Shown here one piece after another: positions 9,181 to 17,960 of a stretch of DNA of 64,000 bases (the first letter of the stretch is position 1; every line of letters begins with the position of its first letter). A program made the translations under genes and the position numbers. Origin of the DNA: Symbiodinium natans (taxonomy: Eukaryota > Sar > Dinophyceae > Suessiales > Symbiodiniaceae); NCBI GenBank assembly GCA_905221605.1, contig CAJNDS010000471.1, positions 1 to 64,000 of the forward strand. Direction: 5' to 3'. Below the pieces are notes generated by a model. The model saw only the letters and a list, made by a program, of their open reading frames with translations, was not told the DNA's origin and ran no database searches.

Positions 9181-11825
9181 TCCAGTCGCCAACAACTGAT
9201 TGGGTTATGCGTCGCGGTCTGACCGATCGTACCGTCTGGCCAGCAATGGCGCACCTGGCACAGAGGATATGTGCTGAAATGGTTCAAGTGGATGAAATGA
9301 ATGCCCAGCTAGGGACTGGAACACTCCTTTTTCAAAGGAGAGATCAAGGATATTATACTGACCTGCATCATTCGTTCCATGACAACCCGTGCTTGCCGGC
9401 GGTGGGGAATTACCCTCTTTCGGTGATGGGTGCCTTGTTGTCTCCTGGTCTGGAAGGGGAATTCAAGAATACGGACAAGTTTGGTACTGCTATGGAGGCA
9501 ATTGCCTATGATTGGAGCCGCAGTCCAGGCATGGAAGTTCATATTGAACTTATGGCGAGGGTAGCCAAAATGGTTCACCCATTCCTGAATCTGGGAGCAC
9601 AAGGGTCGGTGATGTTTTCAGAATTTCTCTGGCAGCGCGGGAGGGCTCGGTTGATGGAGTTCCTTCAAGCGGCGACTTGTGCGGACCAATTGGAGGCTCT
9701 CTGGAGAAGGATGGACGACGATGCGGATGAGGAGGTGGATCCTTCGACAGCGATGCTGGAAGTTCTTGGACTAGAGGATGCGGTGCTTGATCAAGGGAAC
9801 AATGAATCCCTTATTCCCATTGAAGATGCTGGAGGTGAGACAAGTGGTGACACTGGAGGGGATGGCAAAGCGCCAGAAGTTTCTCCGGAAGAGGAGACAT
9901 CCAGTGGGTCATCAAGACTGGCGGACACAAGGATTTTCTTGTGGTCAGTATATTCCCGCGTGGCTTCGAATTTCTCTATGCAGGACCGCACTACTGGTAA
10001 GATCTTTGACGGCACAAAAGGGTATCCTGGTGAAGGACCAAACAATGATGACAATCCTTCCTCTAAGGGGAACTTACCCTGGATCTCGGAAGACTACCTC
10101 GACGAAGTGGTGTCAAAAAAGATGAAAAGGTCTTCAGATATGGATGGGTTTGTTCCGGGAAGTGAGGGACCATTGGAAAAGGTAGAGGTGGAGAATGTTA
10201 CTGCCTCTAAAATTCTTATGGCTCTTTGGAAGAAGGGACATAGAGTTGGGTTTAGAAGGTTGCGTCGTTTGAATGCATCTGGATGCAAGGTTGGAGCAAT
10301 GAAACGTCCAATCAAAAGGGTGCAGAAGATTGGCGCTAGGAAGGCCTTCATGAAGATGTTCAATGTTTTTGGATCGTCTCAGCATGGCTCAGGAGTTGGC
10401 GGAAAACCGATCATGAAGGTGGTAGGACCAAGGCCAGGTTTTCCAGCTGTACTCCAAGCACCAAATACTGATAGCACGTCGGGTGAAGGGAGCAGTCCCC
10501 AGGTACATGGCAATGTTCATGTAGAGCACAGTCGCCCTATGGACCGGTATGAGGCAGAGCGCTTGGAGAAGAGGAAGAAGGGTTTCTGCTATTGGTTTGG
10601 CAAAGGGAAAGATCGCTGCAAATTTGGTGACGACTGCAAATTCATCCATTCCGAAGATGATGTGGTGCTACATTCATATTGGTGCAAGTACTATGTGGCA
10701 GGGAGAGAATGTTTCGCTGGAAAGGATTGTGGGTTCTCGCATGATGCAACTGGTGTGAGGTGCGTCCAGTTTGCTCGGTCTGGGAAGTGTCGATTTGGTG
10801 ACAGGTGTGTCTTCGAGCATGGTGTTCCGTTGGAAAAACAGAGGCCAAGGTCTCCAAGGACGCCCCCAAGGGATGGTCCAAGGAGAAAGTCTGGTGCAAA
10901 AGGTGGAGAAAAGGAGATCCCTCCTGAACAGTTCGATGATGATGAGGAGGGTTTTATGGTTTATGACGAAGAGACCAAGATGACGGAACTGTTGATGGAG
11001 GCGATTTCATTTCTCTCCGGTGGCAAGCCAGATTTGGCTCGAGCAGAGGCGGACCCATTGTTCAAACTCCTGAAGTTCACTGGAGATGCTGACCAAATGG
11101 ATCAAGTATGGGTTTCGTGGACCACTGAAATGTTGTCCGTGCTGGAACTTCTCGAAGTAGTGAAGTCGTACGATGTTTCGCTCGCGGAGGTGGAAGAATG
11201 GGTCAATGACCTGAGGATATGGTATGAGCGAGCCAATTTGGGAGAAGAAAAGGATCCCAAAAAAGGGAAAAAGAGGTCCCTAGAAGGGGAGTCCAGCAAA
11301 GATATTCCTGCCGAAAAAGAAGTGGTTGAGACTTCGGAGACGGAGGTTGCCGTTGAAGAAGAGAAGAAAAAGGTAAACAAGAAGAGGAAAGCTGCAGCTA
11401 TCGAAGATCCTTACACTCTCATGGTTCCAAAGCCGAAGAAGATGCCGACGATCATTGAGAAGGGTGGATCAACATCCAATGTGGTGGCTTCTGCAGTGGA
11501 AAAATCCTCGAAGACGCGCACAAAGTCAAATGTCGGTGGAAAGACAAAGAAGAAGGAGAAAAGTCAGAGTCCCAAAAAAGAAGAGGTGGTAATGGTGCAA
11601 GATCCTGAGGAAAAGGATCGTCCATCCGATGCGGAGGCACCAGGGTCTGCCAATGCGAATGAAGAGCTGGGTCAATCTTGCCAGGCGATTGAGGACGCAA
11701 AGAGAGAAGGATTGGTATCCTCAATTCAAAGGGGCGTACAGGATCCTGTTCTTACAGTTTCGGACCTGGAGTATATTCTGCTGCAACTTCACCTCAAGAT
11801 TGCCAACAATCGGAAAAAGAAGTGA
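8982..11825 (+). CDS. element protein, C-terminal block: three CCCH fingers
   Basis: 947 residues from ATG 8982; the frame is open back to about 8940 with protein-like residues, so entry by -1 frameshift is likely. The first ~260 residues look globular and helical with no family I recognise. Three tandem CCCH fingers follow: C536-C546-C552-H556 (x9 spacing), C568-C577-C583-H587 and C594-C603-C609-H613. A helical segment rich in Leu and Trp covers about 660-750. The C-terminus is very Lys/Glu-rich with KKKEK-type runs, then a short helical end before TGA 11823-11825. No YXDD, DDE, DTG or other pol motif is visible. It may bind RNA together with the middle block; without the frame changes the three blocks would form one polyprotein of about 2,600 residues. 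Confidence 0.75.
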   Translation: MEGCSWQVANGAKRLPKGSNKMDRNLVISMSSEGASEQDENLALEDDADQSMGDGAMVMVYDPGTLIQSPTTDWVMRRGLTDRTVWPAMAHLAQRICAEMVQVDEMNAQLGTGTLLFQRRDQGYYTDLHHSFHDNPCLPAVGNYPLSVMGALLSPGLEGEFKNTDKFGTAMEAIAYDWSRSPGMEVHIELMARVAKMVHPFLNLGAQGSVMFSEFLWQRGRARLMEFLQAATCADQLEALWRRMDDDADEEVDPSTAMLEVLGLEDAVLDQGNNESLIPIEDAGGETSGDTGGDGKAPEVSPEEETSSGSSRLADTRIFLWSVYSRVASNFSMQDRTTGKIFDGTKGYPGEGPNNDDNPSSKGNLPWISEDYLDEVVSKKMKRSSDMDGFVPGSEGPLEKVEVENVTASKILMALWKKGHRVGFRRLRRLNASGCKVGAMKRPIKRVQKIGARKAFMKMFNVFGSSQHGSGVGGKPIMKVVGPRPGFPAVLQAPNTDSTSGEGSSPQVHGNVHVEHSRPMDRYEAERLEKRKKGFCYWFGKGKDRCKFGDDCKFIHSEDDVVLHSYWCKYYVAGRECFAGKDCGFSHDATGVRCVQFARSGKCRFGDRCVFEHGVPLEKQRPRSPRTPPRDGPRRKSGAKGGEKEIPPEQFDDDEEGFMVYDEETKMTELLMEAISFLSGGKPDLARAEADPLFKLLKFTGDADQMDQVWVSWTTEMLSVLELLEVVKSYDVSLAEVEEWVNDLRIWYERANLGEEKDPKKGKKRSLEGESSKDIPAEKEVVETSETEVAVEEEKKKVNKKRKAAAIEDPYTLMVPKPKKMPTIIEKGGSTSNVVASAVEKSSKTRTKSNVGGKTKKKEKSQSPKKEEVVMVQDPEEKDRPSDAEAPGSANANEELGQSCQAIEDAKREGLVSSIQRGVQDPVLTVSDLEYILLQLHLKIANNRKKK

Positions 11826-12187
11826 TTGGATGGTATGGATGAAGGGATGGTTTTTCTCTTTCTGGAGACAGGTGCGCTGGAACAGCCAATGTGCTGACAA
11901 TGTGGTGGTTACTATTAAGGGTATGGAAATCCCTGATAGTAGGAGTCAGTAGCTTTTCGCGTAGCGAAGACCACGGTTTGTGGTGAAGAAGGCCAAGGAG
12001 TCTTCAGTGATGAGAGGATCAAGGTGAAAAAAGATTCTCTATGGGTAGTAGGTTAGCCAATGTGCTATAATTCCGTCCTGGAAGACGTTAAACCACAATT
12101 TGCATTTCAAGCAGCTGGCTGCTGCCGTAATGGCAGTTTTTGGCCAAAAGATCTGCATCTCCAATGTGTCCTAGGAAATCCTAGGAC
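11826..12187 (+). other. element 3' untranslated region with serial hairpins
   Basis: No ORF. Several short inverted repeats follow one another: TTCGC-GTA-GCGAA near 11956, ACCAC-GGTTT-GTGGT near 11970, CTGCC/GGCAG near 12120, the palindrome TTTTGGCCAAAA near 12139, and a perfect 8-bp stem GTCCTAGG-AAAT-CCTAGGAC at 12168-12187 that abuts the purine tract. A packaging or reverse-transcription role is possible but unproven. Confidence 0.55.
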
Positions 12188-12195
12188 AGGGGGAG
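12188..12195 (+). other. polypurine tract candidate
   Basis: AGGGGGAG lies immediately 5' of the right LTR's TG. A purine run in this exact place primes plus-strand DNA synthesis in LTR retrotransposons. It is short, and shares its flank with the 8-bp hairpin. Confidence 0.7.
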
Positions 12196-12482
12196 TGCGG
12201 AGCTGCAATTGGTATTGTAGAAAGGAGTTAGTGTTGGAAGTTGGAAGGGTTAATGAACCCGGTAATCGTATTTGGCTCAAGATGGGCTTGAACAGAAAGC
12301 CACAAGTTCAAAAAGAAGTGCCTGGGTTCTTAGGGTTTGGTAAGGGTGTGGATTCCTTCCCCCTTTCCTTCCCCCCTGGGTTGCTCTTATCCGTGTTCTT
12401 GGTTGTTTCTTGGTTCGATCTGGGAAATATAAGTTCAGGGCGATTAGGGGAGTTGATTTCCTTCCTTGGTTGTCCCCCCGTA
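12196..12482 (+). repeat. right (3') LTR, 287 bp
   Basis: Starts TGCGGAGC and ends CCCCCCGTA, the same borders as the left copy, with one substitution. It is followed directly by CCCTA of a long telomere-like array. It carries a second copy of the spliced-leader-like motif. Confidence 0.9.
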
Positions 12483-12551
12483 CCCTAAACCCTAAACCCT
12501 AAACCCTAAACCCTAAACCCTAAACCCTAAACCCTAAACCCTAAACCCTAA
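12483..12551 (+). repeat. perfect CCCTAAA array, about 10 copies
   Basis: Nearly perfect 7-bp telomere-type repeats directly beyond the right LTR. Together with the tract at 3625-3645 this shows the element sits inside telomeric sequence. Plus-strand C-rich orientation fits a left chromosome end. Confidence 0.95.
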
Positions 12552-12651
12552 GCCTCTGGTGCCATTCTGAATTTTCAAGTTATTTGTCTAAACAACTGAC
12601 AAGCCGAATTTACGTTTGAGGCCAAATACTCAAATTACTCAAATCTCGCCT

Positions 12652-12741
12652 TGCCCTCTCCCCCCTCCCCCCCCCCGCCTCCCCCCACCCCTCCCCCCCT
12701 CCCCCCCCTCCCCACCCCTCCCCCCCTCCCCCCCCCCCCCT
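12652..12741. repeat. C-rich polypyrimidine tract
   Basis: About 90 bp of CCCCTCC/CCCACC-type sequence with almost no purines on the plus strand. The opposite strand is G-rich and could form quadruplex-type structures. A similar tract lies at 13483-13596. Confidence 0.85.
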
Positions 12742-12872
12742 GCCAAAGAGAGGGGGCCGGGGGGGATTTGAAAAAATCGAAATTTTCGGTCGAAACGTTT
12801 CGGTCGAAACATTTCATTCGAAATCTTTTTGGTACCCAAACCCTATACAATTTCTATAAACCCTAAACTAGG

Positions 12873-13475
12873 GTTCGGCCGGTCCACACTAACAGCCACC
12901 ACCAGCAGACCCACAAATAAAAGCACCCGGTAAATGCCCAAAAATTGACTGGGATTCCTGCTTGTCCTGGTGCTTTTCCTGGTGCTATTTCTGGTGCTAT
13001 TTCTGGTGCTATTTTTTGTGCTATTCCTGGTGCTATTTCTGGTGCAATTTTTTGTGCTATTCCTGGTGCTATTTTTTGTGCTATTGTTTGTGCTATTTCT
13101 GGTGCTATTTCTGGTGCTGTTTCTGGTGCTATGTGACTACCAGTCACCATCAGCAGACCCACAAAAAACAGCACCCGGTAAATGCTAAGCTGCTAAAATT
13201 GACTGGGATGGTGCTATTTCTGGTGCTATTTCTGGTGCTATTTCTGGTGCTATTTTTTGTGCTATTCCTGGTGCTATTTCTGGTGCTATTTGCTATTGGT
13301 GCGATTTCTGGTGCTATTTCTGTTGCTATGTGACTAGCAGTCACCACCAGCAGACCCACAAAAAGAAGCACCCGGTAATTTGCTAAAATTGACTGGGATT
13401 CCTGGTGCTATTTTTGGCCTGTGTGTTATAAGGCCACGGCGGCGTTATTTGACTGTTAGTGTGGACCGGCCGAAC
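12873..13475. mobile_element. 603-bp element with perfect 23-bp terminal inverted repeats
   Basis: The ends at 12873-12895 and 13453-13475 are perfect reverse complements (outer ends GTTCGGCCGGTCC / GGACCGGCCGAAC). Inside are three partial copies of a 200-bp module, each with CAGCAGACCCACAAA, then AGCACCCGGTAA, then ATTGACTGGGAT, then a run of GGTGCTATTTCT repeats (modules near 12903, 13150 and 13350). No transposase and no obvious target duplication is present; the left flank is a CCCTAAA remnant. It is either a non-autonomous DNA transposon (MITE-like) or a segment trapped by inversion. Hydrophobic ORFs read through the repeats are artefacts. Confidence 0.65.
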
Positions 13476-13482
13476 TCCCCAA

Positions 13483-13596
13483 CACCCCCTCCTCCCCTCC
13501 CCTCACCCCCCCCCCCCCCCCCCCTTTCCCTCCCCCCCTCCCCTCCCCTCCCCCCCCCCTCCCCCCCTCCCCCCCCCCACCCCCCCCCCCCTCCCC
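13483..13596. repeat. C-rich polypyrimidine tract
   Basis: Over 100 bp of C runs broken by T or A, directly right of the inverted-repeat element and mirroring the tract to its left. Confidence 0.85.
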
Positions 13597-13675
13597 GTAA
13601 ACATAAATCTTCAAGGCCAAGATAAATACAAATTCCCTATGGTGCCATTCTGATCAATTTGAAATTTTTTTTTTG

Positions 13676-14400
13676 ATCTCCAATTTCCAGAGGCCCCCAG
13701 ACCTTCAAGAATTGAACCCTAGAGATTTCGATTTAATACCCAGAGAATTCCAGACCCTCAAAAAATTGAATTCTAGAGGTTTCGTCCATCATCCAAAGAT
13801 TCCCAGATCTTCAAAAATTGAATTCTAGAAGATATCCAAAGATCCCCAGGCCTTCAAAATTTGAATTCTAGAGGTCTTAATCGAATATCCAGAAATTATA
13901 AATCCTTCAAAAAGTAATTTCTAGAAATATTTAATTGAATACCCAAAGATTCCCAGACCTTCAAAATTCGAATTCCCAATCAGACATACAGAAATCATCA
14001 AATCTATATAATTTAAATTCAGATTCCCAGACCTTCAGAAATTAAATTCTAAAGGTTTTAATTCAATATATATATATATATTCCCAGATCTTCAAAATTT
14101 TAATTCTAGAAGTTTAAATCGGCATCCAAAAATTCAAAATTCCACTCCCAGAAATTTTAGATAATATCCAAAGATCCCGAGCCCTTCAAAGTTCCAATTC
14201 TAAAGGTTTTAAATGATATCCAAAAACTCCCAGACCTTCAAAATTTCAATTCTAGAAATTTTAATCATATTTCCAGAGATTCCCAGACCTTCAAAATTTC
14301 ATTTCTAGAGGTTTTAATCAGATCTCCAGAAATTCCCAATCCTTCAAAATTTAAATTCTGCAGATTTTGATCAATCTAGAGATTCCCAACCCTTAATCCA
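13676..14400. repeat. degenerate AT-rich ~50-60-bp satellite
   Basis: About a dozen diverged units share the order CCCAGACCTTCAAAA, then TTGAATTCTAGA, then GGTTTTAATC, then an ATATCCA-like block and GATT. Spacing varies between units and substitutions are frequent, so the array is old. No coding capacity. Confidence 0.85.
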
Positions 14401-15043
14401 AAACCCCGGCCAAAAAACCTTTTCAATTACTATCCCAAAATATCAGAAATCTAAACCCCCTAACTCCCCTAAAGCCCCTAAACCCTAACCACCAACCCCC
14501 AAACCCCAAACCCTAAACCCTAAACCTCTCTTACCTATATATATTTAAACCCTATAGTCAGAAAATCGACCGGCCCTGTTGGGCACTCAAGGGTCTTCAC
14601 AGCCTAATTTTGGTCAAGGGGGGGTCGTATTTTTCAATTATTAAAGGCAAAATAGTCTTCTGAGACCCCCCCTTGCCTCAAACTCCGACCCCCCCTTGAA
14701 AGGGAAAGTTTGCCTCCAAAAACACCCCAAATGAGGGTGACCCCAGGATCGGCCCGGGTCCCAGGTAAAAATGCGATTTTTTAGTACTGAAATCGACGGC
14801 TCTGGGTGGTCTCTCGTTTTCTGGATTTTTGACCAAAACCGAGCCTTCACCGGTTTCAGGATTTCAAGTCCCGCCCCTCTATGGGGGCCGATGAAATGGT
14901 TCGTGGGTAGGAGGACAGGGCTTGCTGATGAGAAATGTAAACTTTTTACTTTCTTAATGTTTTGGGATTCTCTGGGTGGGTGGGTTTTTTTCCGTTGCCT
15001 ACACACACTGCTGGCCTAGTAAATGCTCGAACTTGAGATGCTG
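14401..15043. other. non-coding, with small telomere-like tract
   Basis: Telomere-like units occur at about 14470-14526. The rest holds short ORFs on both strands that I do not consider real. I see nothing else recognisable. Confidence 0.5.
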
Positions 15044-15342
15044 AACCCTAAACCCTAAACTACTAAACCCTACTAAACCCTACTAAACCCTACTAAACCC
15101 TACTAAACCCTACTAAACCCTACTAAACCCTACTAAACCCTACTAAACCCTACTAAACCCTACTAAACCCTACTAAACCCTACTAAACCCTACTAAACCA
15201 CCCTAAACCCTACTAAACCACCCTAAACCCTACTAAACCACCCTAAACCCTACTAAACCACCCTAAACCCTAAACCCTAAACCCTAAACCCTAAACCCTA
15301 AACCCTAAACCCTAAAAACCCTGAACCCTAAACCGGCGCCAC
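15044..15342 (+). repeat. telomere-variant array: CCCTACTAAA, 20-bp compound, CCCTAAA
   Basis: The array passes through three forms: about fifteen 10-bp CCCTACTAAA units, then four 20-bp units combining CCCTACTAAA with CCACCCTAAA, then CCCTAAA repeats ending near 15319. A single CCCTAAA-type tract resumes at 15353-15376. This is ordered variant sequence, as seen at the inner edge of telomeres. Confidence 0.95.
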
Positions 15343-15377
15343 TTCACTGGCGAACCCTAAACCCTAAACCCTAACCT

Positions 15378-15440
15378 AGTGGGGGAGTGGGGGAGTGGGG
15401 GAGTGGGGGAGTGGGGGAGTGGGGGAGTGGGGGAGTGGGG
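15378..15440. repeat. (GGGGGAGT)n, about 8 copies
   Basis: Perfect 8-bp G-rich tandem repeats directly next to the telomere-like tract. Runs of five G make quadruplex formation plausible. Confidence 0.95.
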
Positions 15441-16400
15441 CCGCTCAAAAAGCTTCATGTGTTGAAGACCCACGCTGCCTTTTTTCAGCTGATCGCTCCA
15501 ATCACTTGTGCCAGCTTTTGAACACCGGCGCGTTCACGTTCCACTGGAATGCCTTCGGGGCGGGTGTTGCAGCGGTTCTACTTGGTGGTTCATGTGTAGT
15601 TCTTGTGACTTGCACCTTGCAATAGGCTTAGGTTGCAGGCTTGGGTCACAAGGCTCTGCCCAAACTATGATTCGTAAGAACAAGTAGTATAATCATCATA
15701 GCGTTCTTCCCGGAGAGTGGGGGATGGGAATCGACGGGTTGCCAAATCCTGTACCTGCTGATGTTCCGCCTTGATTTTACTTGTTGGTATTGCTTCATGA
15801 CTGTAGCTTCCGGTGATTTGAACATGTTTGCTGCTTTGTAGTGACGATGATGGCCATCCTTGCTTGTTGGACGACAATCAGAACTGCCAATGACCTAAGA
15901 GTTGTGTCAGAGTTGCATGGTTTGGGGAGGAACTTTGAACCGTCAACATGCAGGCTCGTAGTGTGTGTTCCTTTCCGCAGTAACAATCATCATCGGCACA
16001 GCATCGTTCAGTTCCATCTTCTGCATGCACTGCATGGGGCATATTGAAGCAGTCTTTGCTTTGCAACACAGCCTGTGATGAGGTGAGAGGTACTGTCTTT
16101 TGTACTGCCAGTGACAGACATGTCTTTCCCATGGCCCTCTACCCTGAACCCGAAGCACATCACTTCGTACCCCGATATCAGATTTTCGTCAAGAGTGACA
16201 GTCGGATTCGTACACCGTAAACTATGAAATAGCCTCTAGAAGCTCTTTGCTCTTGGACACTTGCGCGGTCGGCGGACTGTGCGCTTGGCGGCAGCGCTTG
16301 AGGCACGGGGGAAGCTGTTGTAGGCGCTTGGTGGATCGCTGGTCACATTTTGCCTCGGGGTTTCGGCTACTTTTTCAAGGTTGCTGGGGCGTGTGGCATG
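15441..16400. other. unique sequence without recognisable gene
   Basis: Roughly 1 kb of mixed composition with only short ORFs on both strands. I find no domain, no clear splice-bounded segment and no repeat. Confidence 0.4.
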
Positions 16401-16402
16401 TG

Positions 16403-16466
16403 GTGTGTGTGTGTGTGTATGTCTGTGTGTGTATGTCTGTGCGTGTATGTCTGTGTGTGTGTGTGG
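16403..16466. repeat. GT-rich microsatellite
   Basis: Interrupted (GT)n with TATGTCT spacers repeating about every 18 bp. Confidence 0.85.
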
Positions 16467-16810
16467 GGTGTGCGTGTGAGGGAGTAATTGCGTCCGTTAC
16501 TCGTAGCCCTTGATCCAACAACCTTAAAAATGCCTCTCCAACATCTATGGCATCTCTGGTAAACTTCTTCGATGTGTACAATTGCAGAGGTAGTTTTCAA
16601 AGTGGTTTCAGGCTCTTTAACAACCCGACTTTCGGACCACCTTGGAGCGCAAGTGCACGAAAACCCTAAACCCATGTGTTAAAACGACAGCGTGCCAGCG
16701 CTGGAACATGCCACTAACACCAGGCCAAAACATGACCCGTGCACCAACCACTTGCTTGGAGCACGGCATGTTAAACGCCGTGGATGATGCGAGCAGGGTC
16801 GTTCAATGAA

Positions 16811-16858
16811 AAAAGAGAGAGAGAGAGTGAGTGAGTGAGTGAGTGAGTGAGTGAGTGA

Positions 16859-16893
<35 letters not shown>

Positions 16894-16952
16894 TGTGTGT
16901 GTGTGTGTGTGTCTGTCTGTCTGTCTGTCTGTCTGCCTGCCTGCCTGCCTGC

Positions 16953-16991
<39 letters not shown>

Positions 16992-17052
16992 CCTGCCTGC
17001 CTGCCTGCCTGCCTGGCTGTCTGTCTGTCTGTCTGTGTGTGTGTGTGTGTGT
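16811..17052. repeat. compound microsatellite with mirror order
   Basis: An AG/GAGT tract leads into (GT)n, (CTGT)n, (CTGC)n, (CTGG)n about nine copies, then back through (CTGC)n, (CTGT)n and (GT)n. The motif order after the GAGT part is symmetrical about the CTGG core. Cys/Leu/Val ORFs on plus and Gln/Pro/Ala-rich ORFs on minus are artefacts. Confidence 0.95.
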
Positions 17053-17518
17053 TTTCGGCTTTCTTGCAATTTTCAGCTGCAGTAATGACTGAAAGGCGCT
17101 TGTTTGGGAAGCTGCGGAAACTCCTTCCGACAGAGCAGATTTTCAGACAACGGAGCAGAGCTTCTGTGCAAACTCGTTTTGCGATGCCGCTTTAGTGCTC
17201 GCCCGCTTGCGTGCGTTGGGCGGACTGGCTCGTGCTTGCAGATTGGAAAGACGGCGGATGTGCTGCAGGAACTATTTCAAGTCAAAGGCTTTCGACACAG
17301 AGCTAACTGACTGGAGGACATGAGCTGCAGTGACGCAAACACCGAAGGGGGAGCCTTTACTCCAGTGAGACTGTAACGGCCTAATGAGGACTGCGTACCC
17401 CGTAGATACACATAGATCCGCCAATGTGCCCCACACCGAGCCCTTCATCCCTGCAAGACTCGGACGCCTGCTCCAGTAATTGCTATAGGCCTAGGCTTCC
17501 GGCTTAAACCCTGAATCG

Positions 17519-17551
17519 TGGGGGTTTAGGGTTTAGGGTTTAGGGTTTAGA
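17519..17551 (-). repeat. telomere-like tract, TTTAGGG orientation
   Basis: Four TTTAGGG units on the plus strand, opposite to the arrays left of 15.4 kb. It marks the start of a zone with mixed orientations. Confidence 0.9.
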
Positions 17552-17845
17552 CATTTAGTTGTTCGATTGTGGGGTCTTGGTGGCTTTCGCTGTCCAGGTG
17601 CTGGGACTATAGCCGTGAGGGTGTACAGTAGTTGTACATATCGGGGCCTATTTGGTTAGAACGGGGTATGTTTGAGCTTTATTGGGATTCATTATGTAGG
17701 TTCCTGCATTACCTTTTTACGGCTCTCCTTGTCTCAGATTGGGTGGGTGGCCGCCTGGGAGGCGGCACGCGCGGCGGCGGCTTCTTCGACGGGGCTGGGC
17801 CGGCCATTTTGGTCCTGAAGCAACGGGTTTAATTACACCATCATG

Positions 17846-17960
17846 CTTGGAGGTTCATGGGTACTTATTAGTAGGGCTATAAGTTCCCTAAGAAGGCTAT
17901 CACTATATTACTGACCATGCTTACATATAGCCCTACTTATAATACCCGTGAACCTCCAAG
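17846..17960. mobile_element. 115-bp palindromic mini-element (MITE-like), copy A
   Basis: Imperfect terminal inverted repeats of about 35 bp: the left end runs CTTGGAGGTTCATGGGTACT, the right end is its near reverse complement finishing AACCTCCAAG. A related palindrome with the same ends lies at 32129-32274, which supports a mobile family. No coding capacity and no clear target duplication. Confidence 0.7.

Larger units (their letters stand above)
3646..12482 (+). mobile_element. LTR retrotransposon inserted in telomere repeats; Gag-like coding only
   Basis: An 8.8-kb element bounded by 287-bp direct terminal repeats (3646-3932, 12196-12482) differing at one base. It has a CCCTA target duplication, a primer-binding-site candidate directly after the left LTR (3933-3944) and a purine tract directly before the right LTR. 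The primer site matches the anticodon arm of initiator tRNA-Met; such half-tRNA priming is known for Drosophila copia and yeast Ty5, both Ty1/copia group. The interior codes for about 2,600 residues in three frame-offset blocks with WW, S1, SAM-like and CCCH modules. I see no protease, integrase, reverse transcriptase or RNase H motifs, so it would need enzymes supplied in trans. Near-identical LTRs imply a recent insertion. The alternative, a subtelomeric duplication, does not explain the primer site, purine tract and target duplication together. Confidence 0.85.

Noticed and set aside
4430..11724. Opposite-strand ORFs inside the LTR element
   Set aside because: Shadows of the domain-bearing plus-strand frames; no domains of their own.
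12863..13371. Hydrophobic or Ile-Ala-Pro-Glu repeat ORFs
   Set aside because: Artefacts of GGTGCTATTTCT repeats inside the inverted-repeat element.
13380..13653. Proline-rich ORFs
   Set aside because: Produced by the C-rich polypyrimidine tract.
16803..17195. Cys/Val/Leu and Gln/Pro/Ala repeat ORFs
   Set aside because: Compound microsatellite read in several frames on both strands.
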